DNA of 64,000 nucleotides from Azolla pinnata (GCA_037176905.1 JBBBWG010026424.1:42588-106587), one strand, 5' to 3'. Counted from the first letter of the stretch, positions 22,234 to 41,870 are shown. Numbers and translations are program-made. Notes: generated by a model from the sequence alone, not told the origin.

Positions 22234-24983
22234 CTAGCTAGCTTTGGCTTTTGAACTGTCCAGTTTATTTGTGCCAAACCTGAAGTCAAGAAAACAAAAT
22301 TCAGTACATGTGGTGAAGCAACTTTTCCCAGAAACAGGTAGTAATAAAAAATAAACCTTTCTGCTCGAGCTTTTCTTTTGGCATCTTCAGGTTCAGTTTG
22401 CTTCACATCAATTCCAAGATCTTCGTGAGCCTTCTTCATGCTTTCGTCAACAATGCCAAACCTACAGAACACTCGATTAGATCAGAAAGACAATAATATT
22501 ATAACTGAAAGGAGAAACTGAAGAATATCATTGATCTTACCTTGCAGCTCTTTGCTTCCTCTTTTCATTTTCTGAATCCAGATTAGAAGCTTTCTTCTTG
22601 CCCTGGGCACCAGCAAATCTGCAAATACGAACACAAGTACATATTTGAAATTTTCAAATTACTTGGATAAGAAATTATCCTAATTCTTTTTACCCAAATT
22701 CTAAAATATGCAGCTGAAAATTGAAATTGATAGTAATTCCATTCGAGTGGAAGAAACATAAGAAAGGGGATGGATCACTATATGCACTCAAGTGACTTTA
22801 CCCATTCAGGATCTATAGTCATTTTTTCTCCTGAATTCTAATAGCTCTCTTTCCATCTTTTGTGAGACCCATCCATCTTCCTTTGAAAGATTATCTACGC
22901 TAGATTCCAATCAGCAAGCTTTACGCAATAACTAATAATTTGTTTGCCTAGCCAATTGATTTCAAATCTTAAGCTTGTTCTAAGGATAAAAAAAATGAAC
23001 ATTTTTCTACTTATGTATATCATGATCTGTCATCAAGTACTTTGGCTTATATACTCATTCTTGTGTTCTGACTCCTCCCCTCCATGTTCCGAATCTGATA
23101 AGTCACCAATGCATACACCCGTACCTCATCATCCCCATGCTTCATAGTTAATGGATCTAGATGTTCACATATCTATGTTAGTAGTGGCAAAAATTCCTTC
23201 ATGATGTTCGACCATTATGAGTCAAACAGCAGACATCGAGAAGATTAATCTCATTGTCACATAACACCATTCTATTTATTGCTTCAGTCACGCGATCTCT
23301 GATATCCAACAACCCAGCCACCAAGACATGGGACAAATTTCAGAACTTCTGGGATCAAAAAAGCCAAATTTTAGGCAGAAGGAACTGTGATTTACTGCAG
23401 TTATTATGAGCACATCATAGTGCACCCGGTAAAACGAGTCTTACATTCAAGTGACATTGAGTGCTACACACGTGTTTGATCAAATGATGAAAGACTGATC
23501 CCTCATGTAAATACTTAATTTTCTGAAGTCCTAAATTGCAAACACATTCATAGGCAAACTCCACAAATGCACAACTTTATCGATCCAATTCATATTCAAG
23601 AACCAATACTAATATACAGCAAAACTATAGCTTTTAAGTGACATGGCATATATAATGCTTCATTAGAAACGCCTTCCAACTAAGTTTCTCGTTTCAGTCT
23701 CCATACTGTGCTTACAAACGATATATTAAACGTCATTTGGTTACCCGTTTCACATTGTTCATCTTCTCAAGTTTCCATGCCTAAAGATTCCCATTTGTAA
23801 GTAAGTAATTAACGCTGTCCGATTTAATCTACAGTAGTGTTTTTATATTTGAACATGTGCAATTCCAACGAAAACCTTGACCATTGACATTACCCGCCTT
23901 CATAAATGAAGAAAAAAAGATAATATTGAGTTTATCATTAGAATGCTCGCAATAATGGCACCATATTGTTATCAATAGATTAAGATTTTTGGTATGTGTG
24001 CTTAAAGGTCGTCCTAGGAAACAATCTAAGGACAAGTATGCATTGAGAAGACCTGCTTATAGAACTAACTTACATGCATAATTCTGCCAAGATTTATTCA
24101 CGAAACACACATCATAAATATGTGCATATCTGTGTGTGCACATGCATAAATCTAAAGTTATATATAAAGCCAGTCGACCTGGTTCAAAAACTTCTCTGGA
24201 GTGAAAAGAAATCGAGCCAATGCATAGCTCTGCTAAGAATCGCCCACTTTCTTATCAAACTTCCGTATGCACAGAGAGGGAACCAGCAAAATACGCTTGT
24301 ATCAGTTATCCTAATAGAAAAAGGTGTAAAGCTTACCTCTCGGCTCTTAAGGCAAGCTTCTCTTCTTCCGATACCTTAAGCCCAACGCCAAATCTTTCGG
24401 CTCGCTTCCTCTTCTTGTCGAGATCAGAAAGTCGTAATGTATTAGATCCAGCCGCAGCATTCAACTCAGATTTCTTATCGGTTGCTGCATCTTTGCTTTG
24501 ACCCAAAGGAGAAGCCTTTCCTGACATAACCGCATCAACGCCATTAGACGCTGTCGACTTTGTGTCTTTCTTGCTCTCCTGTCCGAGACAAGATAAGACC
24601 TTCCCGCTTCTTTCCTCGTCTTCCGCGCTCAGCGTTAGATCCTCCCCGGAAAACTGGGCCTTTCCTACCGCATCCTTATTCTTGGAAGGAGCAGGCGAAG
24701 AAGAAGAAGAAGCGAGGGGCGGTTCGTCCTTTCCAGCGCCGGGCTTGACGAGGGACGCTTGCAATTTGGAGGCGTCGACAGAGGGAGGAGGAGGCGAGGA
24801 AGGGGAAGGAGAGACGGAGGCCGGGGGCTTGAGAGAGCTCTCGAGGCGTTGAATGAGAAGGGGGCGGAGGCCGCTGGTGTCGAGGCCGCGGCTGGCGAGG
24901 GCGTCACGAAGCTCCTGCTTGTTCATCTTGCGCCAGTCGAGCTTCAGGGAGTCGGGGGAGATGGCGACGGAGGAGGAAGCCAT
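22234..24983 (-). CDS. MOS11: SARNP/CIP29/Tho1-type mRNA-export protein (MOS11-like)
   Basis: Four minus-strand exons by eye: 24983-24337, 22618-22541, 22461-22357, 22279-22234; phases agree and give 291 aa. Residues about 14-50 form a SAP domain (LDWRKMNKQELRDALASRGL, then LRPLLIQRLESSL), which binds nucleic acid. A Ser/Pro/Lys-rich disordered middle follows. The C-terminus carries the family hallmark, four repeats of the type KRAERFG: KRAERFGVGL, RAERFAGAQ, RAARFGIVDE and RAERFGTNK. The repeats fall at exon borders: each intron lies inside an R|FG or R|FA codon group, suggesting exon-wise repeat growth. Relatives (human SARNP/CIP29, yeast Tho1, Arabidopsis MOS11) work with UAP56-type helicases and TREX in nuclear mRNA export. 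At 291 aa it seems longer than I recall for Arabidopsis MOS11, mainly through the disordered middle. ATG 24983 fits because the SAP domain starts 13 residues later. The symbol follows the Arabidopsis homologue. Confidence 0.9.
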
Positions 24984-25133
24984 GGGAGCTTCGAGGAGAT
25001 CTCGTCTGCTGTTCTTCTTCTTCGTCTTCGTCTTCGTCTTCTTCTTCTTCTTCTTCTTCTTCTTCTTCTTCGTCTTCGTCTTCTTCTTCTTCTTCGTCTT
25101 CTTCTTCAGATCTTGGACTACAGAGAATAATAC

Positions 25134-25188
<55 letters not shown>

Positions 25189-25236
25189 GTTGTTGTTGTT
25201 GTTGTTATTGTTATTGTTATTATTATTATTATTATT
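24984..25236. repeat. Trinucleotide tracts in the MOS11-like 5' flank
   Basis: A TTC/GTC tract (about 25012-25108) is followed by an ATT/GTT tract (about 25133-25236). On the gene's strand the first is GAA/GAC-rich, directly upstream of the start codon, and probably lies in the leader or promoter. Confidence 0.85.
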
Positions 25237-25573
25237 ATTACCTAAAAAAACGCCTGATAATATCATAAATTGCATTTCAACGCCTGTTGAGATAAGAAAT
25301 TTTTAACGCCTAACCTTTAGCTTGAATCTGATTAATAGAATTTTTGGGATCTGATTTAACCGATTAACGCGCTGATTCGGTGCTCGTCTGGTAATCGCGC
25401 GTTAATCAATCGGTTCGGTCGATGCTAATCGAGCTCGCAACTGATGGATTTGACGTTAGTCAATTGGTTGCACATTAATTTTTTAAAAACTAGGCATCGA
25501 TATGTAATTTCCGATTTTGGTGGGCGTTAAAATGTGATTTATAATTTTGTTAGGCGTTTTTTATTATTTTCCC
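25237..25573 (+). mobile_element. MITE-like element, copy B
   Basis: About 337 bp. The left end (CCTAAAAAAACGCCTGATAA, TATCATAAATTGCATTTCAACGCC) is the imperfect inverted complement of the right end (GGGCGTTAAAATGTGATTTA, TAATTTTGTTAGGCGTTTTT, ending TTTTCCC). The interior is rich in GCGTTAATCAATCGGTT-like words. It sits in an ATT/TTA microsatellite; the outer few bases of the left end have merged with that microsatellite. It has no coding capacity. Confidence 0.78.
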
Positions 25574-25612
25574 TTATTATTATTGTTGTTGTTGTTGTTA
25601 TCATTATTATAA

Positions 25613-26062
25613 GGGAGAATTGCCAGAAAAATGCCTAATAATATCATAAATTGCATTTTAACGCCTGTTGAAATTAGAAATTTTACAAATTAACGCCTAA
25701 TCTTAGCTTTCCACTGAAAATTAACCCCCAGTGAATTCCGCAAGTATGATGATTTTGTTCCTGATCGCTTCCCATCAGTCGATCCTAATTGATTCCCGTC
25801 TAATGTTCGCTTCACAAAGGGTTATTAATTTTAGCATCTAATTAAAGGATTCACGCGTTGATTTGGTGTTAATTGAGTGATCGATCATTAATCAATCAGT
25901 TAATTTGATGTTAATTGAACTCACAAATTAATGGATTTGGCGTTCATCAATCAATTGCGTGTTAACTTTTTAAAACTAGGCATCAATTTGTAATTTTCAG
26001 TTTGGGCATGCGTTAAAATGTAATTTATAATTTTGTTTGGTGGTTTTTTTGGTAATTTTCCC
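25613..26062 (+). mobile_element. MITE-like element, copy C (most complete)
   Basis: About 450 bp with terminal inverted repeats of roughly 90 bp: the left end GGGAGAATTGCCAGAAAAAT pairs with the right end ...GGTAATTTTCCC. Both ends carry inverted TTAACGCC / GCGTTAA motifs. It is flanked by TAA on each side (25610-25612 and 26063-26065), a plausible 3-bp target-site duplication, as made by PIF/Harbinger (Tourist-type) elements. It has no open frame. The same orientation as copy B, only 39 bp away, suggests nested or sequential insertion into the same TTA-rich DNA, or a tandem duplication. Confidence 0.82.
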
Positions 26063-26065
26063 TAA

Positions 26066-28550
26066 TAATAATCCGGAAAATTCTTCTTCTGTTTTTGCCC
26101 AATTACAAATCATGAACCAAACTTCTCTACATATGTTGTTTTCTATGTTGTTAAAAATAACGCGTATTTTATAACTGAAATGCACTTAAAAATCCTGTGG
26201 ACGAATTCTACTTGATCGTCTGATTTTTCTTCGTCGGATTATTTATTTTGACTAGTGGTATCATCAAAAATAACTTTTACTAGGGCTATTATTATGAACT
26301 GAAAGTGAATCTTATTCGTTTTACTAACTTCAATCTTTTAAATTTTATTTTCTATACTTTAAGATTTTATAAATTTATTACTGCCAAAAAATGGAAGATG
26401 AAAAATTGAGCGATATGTAGCTTAATTCATTGTAAATTCGTATAAATATTCAACATATTTAAGTTGTATTCGACGTATTTTAACTCGTATTTTACCCATA
26501 TTCTACATATTCAATCCGTATTTAGCGTATTTAACATAAAATATGTATTCTACATGTGTTTATAAAATACGAGGGTGTCAGGGATAAGGCAAGGTTTACT
26601 AAGTTTCCCGAGATGGACATCTGTAGGGACAATTTTTCTTGTGGGCATAACCTTAAAGAAACCAGTTTATAACCCTAGTTTTGACTGTTTAAAGGTAAGA
26701 TATAAAGAAAATAGGTTATCCTAAGATTGGTACAAATGCATATAACACTGGACAAGTGAGATCACAACTAGTGACCTATATAAAGGGAACTAATTACTTC
26801 TTTTAATTAAAACATCATGAGACGTTGCAAAGACTCTCTTAGTGAGAATCTCGACCTATCAATTTTCGAGATACAATCCAAGGTAATAAAGTAGAAAGAA
26901 TCATATTTTGAGAATTGTCACAGACACAACATAGCAGAGCTCACAAGGGGCAAGAAACTGAGTGGTAAGTATATAACAGAAACTAAAACTTAATATTCCG
27001 TAACTGGCGTTGTTCACCTTGACTATATCGAAACTCTTCTATTTATACAGAAGCCTAACCTCTCGATGATCAATCAAGGTCTGAAGAGTGCATGCGGAAG
27101 CTTCAGAGAAGCTTTTTGGAAGTTTTGAGAAGGTTATTACAAAAGTCTAATGATATGTTTGATCAATATTTATATAATATGATCAATTGGTTAGAGTACT
27201 TGATTTTAAACCAAGAAGGTCATGTACAAGTCTGATCGTGCCTTTTCCAATGTCTGTGACACTAACCATAACAGATTCAATCATAGACTTGGAGCATACC
27301 CCATATTGCATCGTAGTTGCCAAATGTGTTTGGTTGATTACCAAAGCTAATCCAGTAGGAGATGATGGCAGCCCCATTCTAATATGAGCCTTCCTTGTTG
27401 AGATTCCAGAGCTTGAACTATTCTATTCAACTCTGCTCAACCTCCTCGACCCTTCCGAAACCTGCTGGTTGAGCTGATGGAACATTAACATTCCATATGA
27501 CATCGATGAGTTCTTTCTTGTACCATTGCTAGAAAAGAAATTCTTAACACTGATGCTTTAACCCAGAGGAAGAAATCGATTGTTGTTGTGAATTGTTATG
27601 ACCCCCTTTTCTTTTCTTCTTTTTTTTTTTTACCTTTGTGAGAAATTGGTAAATGTACACACCGGCACAGAGACAAACAGATATCGAGACATTCGTTCAA
27701 ACACGAGTCACGGAATGATGAATGAAGTATGTCTACCTCTTCTGCTTACCCCACGATGCGAATCGTCCCTTTATACAGATGCGTAGCAGCAACAGCAGGG
27801 TCGGATCAAGGATCTGAACTCTGCATTCGAAGCACAGGCAGAGAGATAGAAAGAAAGATATATTAACGTCTTCTCAAGCCAATACGACCGACCCATCACC
27901 CATGACAGGTAGAGAAAGAGAGAGCCTTTTCTTCCCTTCATAAGGGTTGCTTGTTCTTTTTTCTTTTGTTTTTTTTTCACTCTGGGCAATGAATATATTT
28001 TATGTTTTACAACATTAGACATTATACAGAGAGAAGGAATGCTGGTTGTAGTCCATTGGACGTCTTTTCACTATAACTAATTGAAAGGATAATTGCTTTA
28101 AAAAAAAAAGAAGTAGGAATCACTATGACTCTATCTCTTTAATAATAATAAAAAAACCCAGGAACCTCCTCACGGCTCGCTAGTTGCTTGTTAATTTGGA
28201 TGAGGATTGGTGTAAAAAAGAATAATAATGGAGAAGAAGAGCGGGGATGAAATCACTGTAATTCTGCGAAGGATAGGCGAAGAGCCAGAAGCAAGCAGAG
28301 GTTGGGTGAGATGAACACATGGGTCATTCAATCAAAGGGAGCGGCGAAAAGGAAAGAGAGGAAAGTTAGGGTTAGGTGGAAACCCTAAAAAAACAGCTGG
28401 AGCAAGGGCATTTGGGGGCCAGACTGTCAAGGGTATTCTGGGTAAATAGGTGAAGGTGGGGGGTTGGTCAGCTTTTTTTTTTTCCTTCGGTAAAAGCATC
28501 GGAAATAAATACGAATGTTTCGTCTTTTCCTTCGTCGCAAACACTTTCGG
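26066..28550. other. Intergenic region upstream of ALDH
   Basis: Mostly unique AT-rich DNA. A TATA-like CTATATAAAGG lies at about 26775 with no gene recognised downstream. Imperfect GAA/TTC clusters (GGAAGCTTCAGAGAAGC) lie near 27098. No coding region was recognised, although an unfamiliar transposon relic cannot be excluded. Confidence 0.4.
27180..27240 (+). other. tRNA-like trace (degenerate tRNA or SINE head)
   Basis: TCAATTGGTTAGAGTAC strongly resembles a tRNA D-arm/A box (CTCAGTTGGTTAGAGC), and GAAGGTCATGTACAAGTC about 30 bp later recalls the variable loop and B box of tRNA-Ile-type genes. The T arm does not pair and no acceptor stem is visible, so it is not a functional tRNA. Confidence 0.3.
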
Positions 28551-28555
28551 TTGAC

Positions 28556-28813
28556 AGAAGCAGCAGCAGAAGCTGAAGAAGCTGAAGCAGCAGCAGAAGT
28601 AGCAGAAGTAGCAGAAGCAGAAGTAGCAGCAGAAGCAGCAATGGTAGGAGAAGACAACAGAAACAGTAGAAGCAATCAAAAGCATCAGTAGCATTAGCAG
28701 AAACAGTAGAAGCAATCAGAAGCATCGGTAGCATTAGCAGAAGCAGTAGCAAAAGCAACAACAACAACAACAACAACAAGAGCAACAACAACAACAACAA
28801 CAACAACAAGAGC

Positions 28814-28855
<42 letters not shown>

Positions 28856-28924
28856 AACAACAAGAGCAACAACAATAAACAAAAACAACAACACCAACAA
28901 CAACCACAACAACAACAGCAACAA

Positions 28925-28955
<31 letters not shown>

Positions 28956-28960
28956 TGGAA
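28556..28960. repeat. CAG/CAA trinucleotide block upstream of ALDH
   Basis: AGCAGAAGCAGCA-type units grade into a long CAACAACAA run interrupted by AGCAACAA, ending in CAGCAACAG repeats 60 bp before the ALDH start codon. It is open in all frames on both strands but has no protein-like composition and is probably leader or promoter DNA. Confidence 0.88.
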
Positions 28961-29022
28961 ATCAGGAGGAGCAACTGGAATCTGTGTGCAGTTAGTTGGT
29001 AGGATCGAGGCGGTGGCATCCG

Positions 29023-36045
<7,023 letters not shown>

Positions 36046-37550
36046 ATCAGTATGAGATGGAGTTCAGGAAATCGATATTTGCTTCAGACAATTTCGAAGT
36101 GCTGCTATGGCTCTACCTTACTGTTCTCTCAATGTAGATGGGGCTTTCATGTTTTCAGTACATACCTCTTGCTGCTTCTGTTTTCTTAAAATTTTTGTCA
36201 TGCCAAATGGTATAGCCATGGTGAAAGGTTATGTAACAGTGGAACATTTTTCCATGTATTTTAGAAGATAATTTGTTGACAACTTATGTCATTCATGAAC
36301 CATTTGGGGAAGGAATGAGATTGTTAGATTACTATGATGATATGGGCCATAGCATTTACAGATGCTATTATGCTTAACATAGAGTGAATCCTCATATGTA
36401 TTATACAAGAATAAGAATAATGAAAGTTTAAGCATTGTTTTGTTGGTGCCTGTTCATATTCTCTTATTTGGATAGCTACAGATGTGTCTTTTTTTTATAG
36501 TAGTGCACGAGAGCTATTGAAGGACGTCAATTTGATCATCGTTCTTTGTATACAGATTGCAGTTCTATTCTCAAGCAAAATACAACTAGGCAAAATACAA
36601 CTAAGTGCATTTTTCGGGATGATTTAGCTGGTGCTTTGCAATATGGGAACACGTTCATTTCTTAAGATATGAAGAAGTCACCTTCCATGTGTACAAAAAG
36701 CTTTTCAGGATTTTGTTGATCAGGCCTAATCTTCACATTCTACCTCTGAAGTGGCATAACTTACAAAGTCGCTCTTCTTTAGGCATTATTCTAGTGGCAT
36801 GACCAATCTCAAACTCTAATTTCATGTGTCATAAAAACATCAAGATATCTTGGTCGCTCAATAAAACCATCCTACAAAACAACATAGAATACTCATCATA
36901 TAAAGACATTTAAGATAAAAGAGGTTAGTGGGGGTGTATTTATTTGTCGGGTTTATATTTGCCAAAGTTCTCATTGAATCACCCAACTTTGTTCTCCACG
37001 AGATTCTAAGCGTATGAGATTCTAAACATATATATTCATTGCTGTTATAATTGAGAGGGGGTAAAGTTATTAACATCCAAGCCATTCTCAGCAAACCAAC
37101 TTATCACGAGGCGATACCAAAGAGTTCCTGACCCCTTATCTCATCTAGTTTTCCCCATATGCTCTAGAAAACAATTATATTGTGGAGTGGCCTATGATCC
37201 GAGTCAGCCTGATAATTTAATGGAAAAGCTTCGTAAATTATCTCCTATCCTATACATAATGTATTACTTCATCCCTGAAGCAGTTACAAATTCTAAAAGG
37301 CATAGGATCTTAAACTTGTTACAACTTTGGCTGTATATCCCTTTGGATCCGTCTTTTACCCTCTAAAGGATTGACTTGATAAAACAATTAGGTGACAACC
37401 GGCTTGATGTTCTACGAATTAGAAGCTACTGTTTCAAAGAAAGTGTTTCTACTAACATGCCGAATTCTGCTACGATAACCTCGTCATCAGGAGGAATTGA
37501 TTGCTTACTACGGATCGAGACGTGGTAACATGATTTGACTAACTGCTGCA
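36046..37550. other. ALDH 3' flank
   Basis: Unique AT-rich intergenic DNA after the ALDH stop codon, presumably including the 3' UTR (AATAAG and AATAAT words near 36410). No gene was recognised. Confidence 0.45.
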
Positions 37551-37554
37551 GAAA

Positions 37555-38065
37555 GACGGATGGAGATGGAGATGGAGATGATGGAGATGGAGATGGAGAT
37601 GAAGATGATGGAGATGAAGATGGAGTATGGAGATGAAGATGATGGAGATGGAGATGGAGATGAAGATGATGGAGATGGAGATGGAGATGGAGATGGAGAT
37701 GGAGATGAAGATGATGGAGATGAAGATGAAGATGATGGAGATGGAGATAGATGAAGATGATGGAGATGGAGATGGAGATTGCCCTGCAATGCAAAGACCA
37801 TTTCGAAGAAAGATAGAGATGGAGATGGAGATGGAGATGGAGACGGAGATGAAGATGATGGAGATGAAGATGATGGAGATGGAGATGGAGATGGAGATGA
37901 AGATGATGGAGATGGAGATGGAGATGGAGATGAAGATGATGGAGATGGAGATGGAGATGGAGATGGAGATCGCCCTGCAATGCAAAGACCATTTCGAAGA
38001 AAGATGGAGATGGAGATGGAGATGGAGATGAAGATGATGGAGATGGAGCTGGAGATGAAGATGGA
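37555..38065. repeat. GATGGA/GATGAA hexanucleotide array
   Basis: Runs of GGAGATGGAGATGAAGATGA extend to within 50 bp of the methyltransferase start. Two copies of the spacer GCCCTGCAATGCAAAGACCA (about 37781 and 37973), each followed by TTTCGAAGAAAGAT, show that a block of the array was duplicated with its spacer. Confidence 0.92.
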
Positions 38066-38112
38066 GAAAGACCGTTTCGAGCTTTTCGGGAAATAGCTGC
38101 GATCAGACTTCC

Positions 38113-41100
38113 ATGGAAAAGCCTTGTCGCAGCTGTCTCGATTCCCTCGTCGCTGTTGCCGCCGCGCCTTCCTTCTTCTTCTCCCTGCAGACCATGCCCC
38201 ATCGCACGCGTCTTCCTCCTTCTTCTTGTTCCTCCTCCTCCGCCGCCGCCGCCGCTGCTGCTGCCGCCTCTACCATGGAGCACACAGGCATCGACTCCGA
38301 TGGGAACACTTTCCGTAGCCGCTCCCAGCTATGGTCCGTGGAAGCAGGAGAGAATACAGGCACAGGTGCTTGTACCGATCCCCAGAAGAAGCTTCAGTGG
38401 TACACCAAAGGAGTCTCTTACTGGAAGGTAAATCCGGACCTAACCTTCCTTCCTTCCTTCCTTCCTTCCTTCCTTCTTCTTCTGCGTTGCAGATTATCCT
38501 TGATTTGTTGCGGCGCTGAAGGGTGATCACAAGTCAGACTCCTGGTGATGCTCCATTCTACCTGCTGTCCACCGTTTCATGTTTTGCTTAGTTTCTTTTT
38601 GGTCTATACAGCATTCATCACGAGCTCCTTTCCTGAGTATCCAACTTTCGCTCAAATATCATTCAATATCTCTTGTTTTCTCCAGACGATTGGTCTATTA
38701 ATACATCCTGTCTGCTATTTTTCGGAGGAATCGAAGTCTTGATGTCGCTTTTACACGCTTCTGTTGACATCTCAGGGTGTTGATGCCTCTGTAAATGGCG
38801 TTCTTGGTGGTTACGGTCATGTCAATGAACCAGATGTTGCAGCTAGTGACGAATTTCTGATGGACGTTTTTCGCACACTTGCACATCCTTCTTTGTCTGA
38901 TCGAAGCAAAAAGTTGGTGGCTTTAGGTGATTGCTCTACTCAATCGAAGCGATGTATGAAACTAGGGCAGGTTACTATGCTAGAAACTGTTTCATTTCGT
39001 CTTCTGCTAGATATAGTACTAGGAAGATTTTCATTCAATCTTCAGCTGATTTTAGTATTGGAAATAATCTCATTTGATTTCAGATAACGTGCGATGTTGG
39101 AAACCTTCCAATTTATCCTTCAGCAGGCTACTGTCTCAAAATTGTTTCATAATGATCATTAACTGATTACTCGTTCAAAACTGCTTCATTTCGGCCTTCT
39201 CCTGCTGACTTGCTCAAATCGTAAACTACATTTAGATGTTGACGTACTAGAAACTTCTTGATCTGGATTTCACCTCATCATTTGTTGGAACCTGTGTGGA
39301 ACTGTGTTGACATTTACTCGATTATTTGGTCAACCTATTAGTGTTTGACTTCAAGCTGATAATTTGTTAGAAGCAATCTGATGTCTTGAGCTGCTAAGTC
39401 ATTCAAAAAATCAATAATTGAATTGATCTTGAGCTGATTATATGCTCAAAGCTTCATCTGCACCTAATCGCTTGCCAATAATTGTTTCTTTGTACCTTAT
39501 TTTGTCATTTGATGCTCACCTAATTTGCTTCTAGAAACTAGCTCTCTATAATCTTCTTGTGCCAATTGATCTTCACTTGATTATTTGCTAGAACGTATTT
39601 CATTGCATCTTCTTCGATAATTGTAGATTGTGGTGCTGGTGTGGGACGGGTCACTAAACACCTTCTATTGAGAAGATTCCAAGAGGTATGATGCAACTGA
39701 TGAAGTTTAGCTTGCGCAATTTCTTTTGAGTACATTTTGTGAATACTTCTTTTCCTGTTGAACAAACTTCGTTTTTTGTTTGAGATAATGAGAAAATATC
39801 AGAAATTTTGAAGCGAGTTCATGTTCTGAGTTCTTTTAAGTGCATCTGCTCTAATTAATCAAGGACATTTCTTCGAACATTCTTGGCTATTCTGCAGAAA
39901 ACGCATTTATTTTCTTTGCAGATATACTCATATTCACAATTGCAAAGCTGAAACAACTGTTAATCAGCTAAAGTGCATATTGTTTTCACTCGTTCTAAAA
40001 AATAAGGTGATATCAGAATAGGTTCAGTGTTCCAGGTTGATCTTGTGGAACCAGTTTCTCACTTTCTGGATGCCGCGAAAGAGGATTTGAGTAGTAACTC
40101 CCGGAGTGAAGGAAAGGCTGTTAATTTCTATTGTGCACCATTGCAAGTATGTTTTGCTTTCTTATCACGATTTCCACACAACATCAGATGCAAAACAAAT
40201 TCCTTTTTTTTATCTCATTTTTATACTATTCGCAGGAATTTACACCACAACCAAATCGATATGATGTCATTTGGGTACAGTGGTGCATTGGACATTTAAC
40301 TGACCAGGATTTTGTGGATTTTTTTGTGAGAGCCAAGGTACGGTGTCTGTTTTATATTTAGGAATGGAATATTCTCTGCTGGATTTTATCACTTTTTCTT
40401 CTAATTTATTTTATACTGTTGGTAAGATTTCTAGTAGTTTCCCGTCAATCCATCTGATTGTCCCAATAATTTTCACTCGATACATTGGACCCTGAGGAAG
40501 CATATAAGCATATAAGCATGTTTTAGATTACATAACATGTCCATATATGCATGCGATGTTATCTAATTGTATAGCATTCATCTAGTCAATGTTGCAAGTG
40601 CCTACTCTCCAGCTAGTTTTATATTTCTTTGTTGGAAGATCCTTAATAGAAAAGTATTATCTCCTCCTTTAAGTAAGAAACTTCTGTAGCTATATAAATG
40701 AAGCAGGAGATAGTCTAAGAGATGTACCAGGATATGTATAGTTTCTCCCTTGTGACTGCATAAATTTATAAGTAAAAAGTGGATGTATCTATCTGTGCTA
40801 AAAAATCATTTTCCTATTGTTGTTGATTCATAAAGCATGCTCCTAGTCTAATAGTTGAGAAGTTAAGCTTGATTGTGCTCAACCGAGTGGTTGATCGAGT
40901 AACCAAGTGGTTACTTTCAGAAGCTAGCTCTAAAGTTGTCATTATGAAATGGGAATTTTGTTTCTAGTAGCTGGTGTTCATTCTAGATTCTTTGGCCATT
41001 TTCTATTGTGAATAATGAACATTTTGATCATTGTAACTATGTGCTTGATGACAATAGCCAAGTTCTTCAGAGTAATGCATTTTAGGATGCAATTTTTTCT

Positions 41101-41870
41101 CATTCGGACAATGGTAATTATATGCAGGCTGGATTAAAACAGAACGGATTCCTTATTGTTAAAGAAAACATAGCAAAGCAAGGTGAATATATGGCTATAT
41201 GTATGACTAAAGTGGAATCGATTCAGCATATTAGAATATGGATTAATTGGCATCACTTTTTACTGTCATATTTCATAGGATTTGTGGTTGACAAGGTGGA
41301 TAGTAGTGTCACAAGGTCAGATTTGTATTTTCGTGAGCTTTTTGAGCAGACCGGTCTTCACTTGTACAAGACCAAGGTAAGATCTACCAACTGGAGAAAC
41401 AGAATATTATCCGGAATGATATTTTTTGCATTAAAGTCTTGATAATGTAAAGTACAATTTGAATATCACAAGTTTTTCTGGTTGAGGATGCTCCATATTA
41501 ATACCCTGAATTGAAAACTTGTGGTACTCAAAATAGGATGGTTTGGTTTCCTTTATTTGAAATGTAGTTAGCTTTTCATTGAGAATTTTATGGTAAAAGC
41601 ATCTGTTTTTATTAGTTAAAAAGCATGAGTATGCTTGTAAAATCCTACTTTGGTTTCCTTTTCCCTTTGCTGGTTTGTTAACACGTCAATGGTTTTTTAA
41701 TGGAATTTCTTGATATCTTTTGATGGTTTTGGTCTCAGTTGCAGAAGGGTTTCCCCAAGGAGCTTTTTGCTGTGAGAATGTATGCTTTAACCACCCAACC
41801 ATTATTGTTACCAGGGCCAGATCATCAGACTAAGCCAAAAGCATTAAACTTGCCACGGAAGATATTCTGA
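38113..41870 (+). CDS. Alpha-N-terminal protein methyltransferase (NTMT1/METTL11A-like)
   Basis: Eight exons by eye: 38113-38427, 38776-38926, 39627-39685, 40036-40146, 40236-40337, 41128-41182, 41279-41376, 41739-41870; phases agree and give 340 aa. The enzyme transfers methyl groups from SAM to the alpha-amino group of proteins that begin X-Pro-Lys after Met removal. Family landmarks in order: LQWYTKGVSYWKGVDASVNG, VLGGYGHVNEPD, the SAM loop LDCGAGVGRVTK (155 onward), VDLVEPVSHFLDAAKEDL, YDVIWVQWCIGHLTDQDF with His232 at the active site, GFLIVKENIAKQG, SVTRSDLYFRELF and LHLYKTKLQKGFPKELFAVRMYAL. The conserved core begins near Met55 (38275). From the first ATG there is a 54-residue Ala/Ser/Arg-rich extension that might be a transit peptide or simply translated leader; either start is possible. 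The relic of a second copy lies downstream. Confidence 0.92.

Noticed and set aside
24904-25275. Poly-Asn/Glu frame on the minus strand upstream of the MOS11-like gene
   Set aside because: It is read entirely from ATT and TTC microsatellites and the edge of the transposon copy.
27180-27240. Functional tRNA gene
   Set aside because: The A box is good, but the T arm and acceptor stem do not pair.
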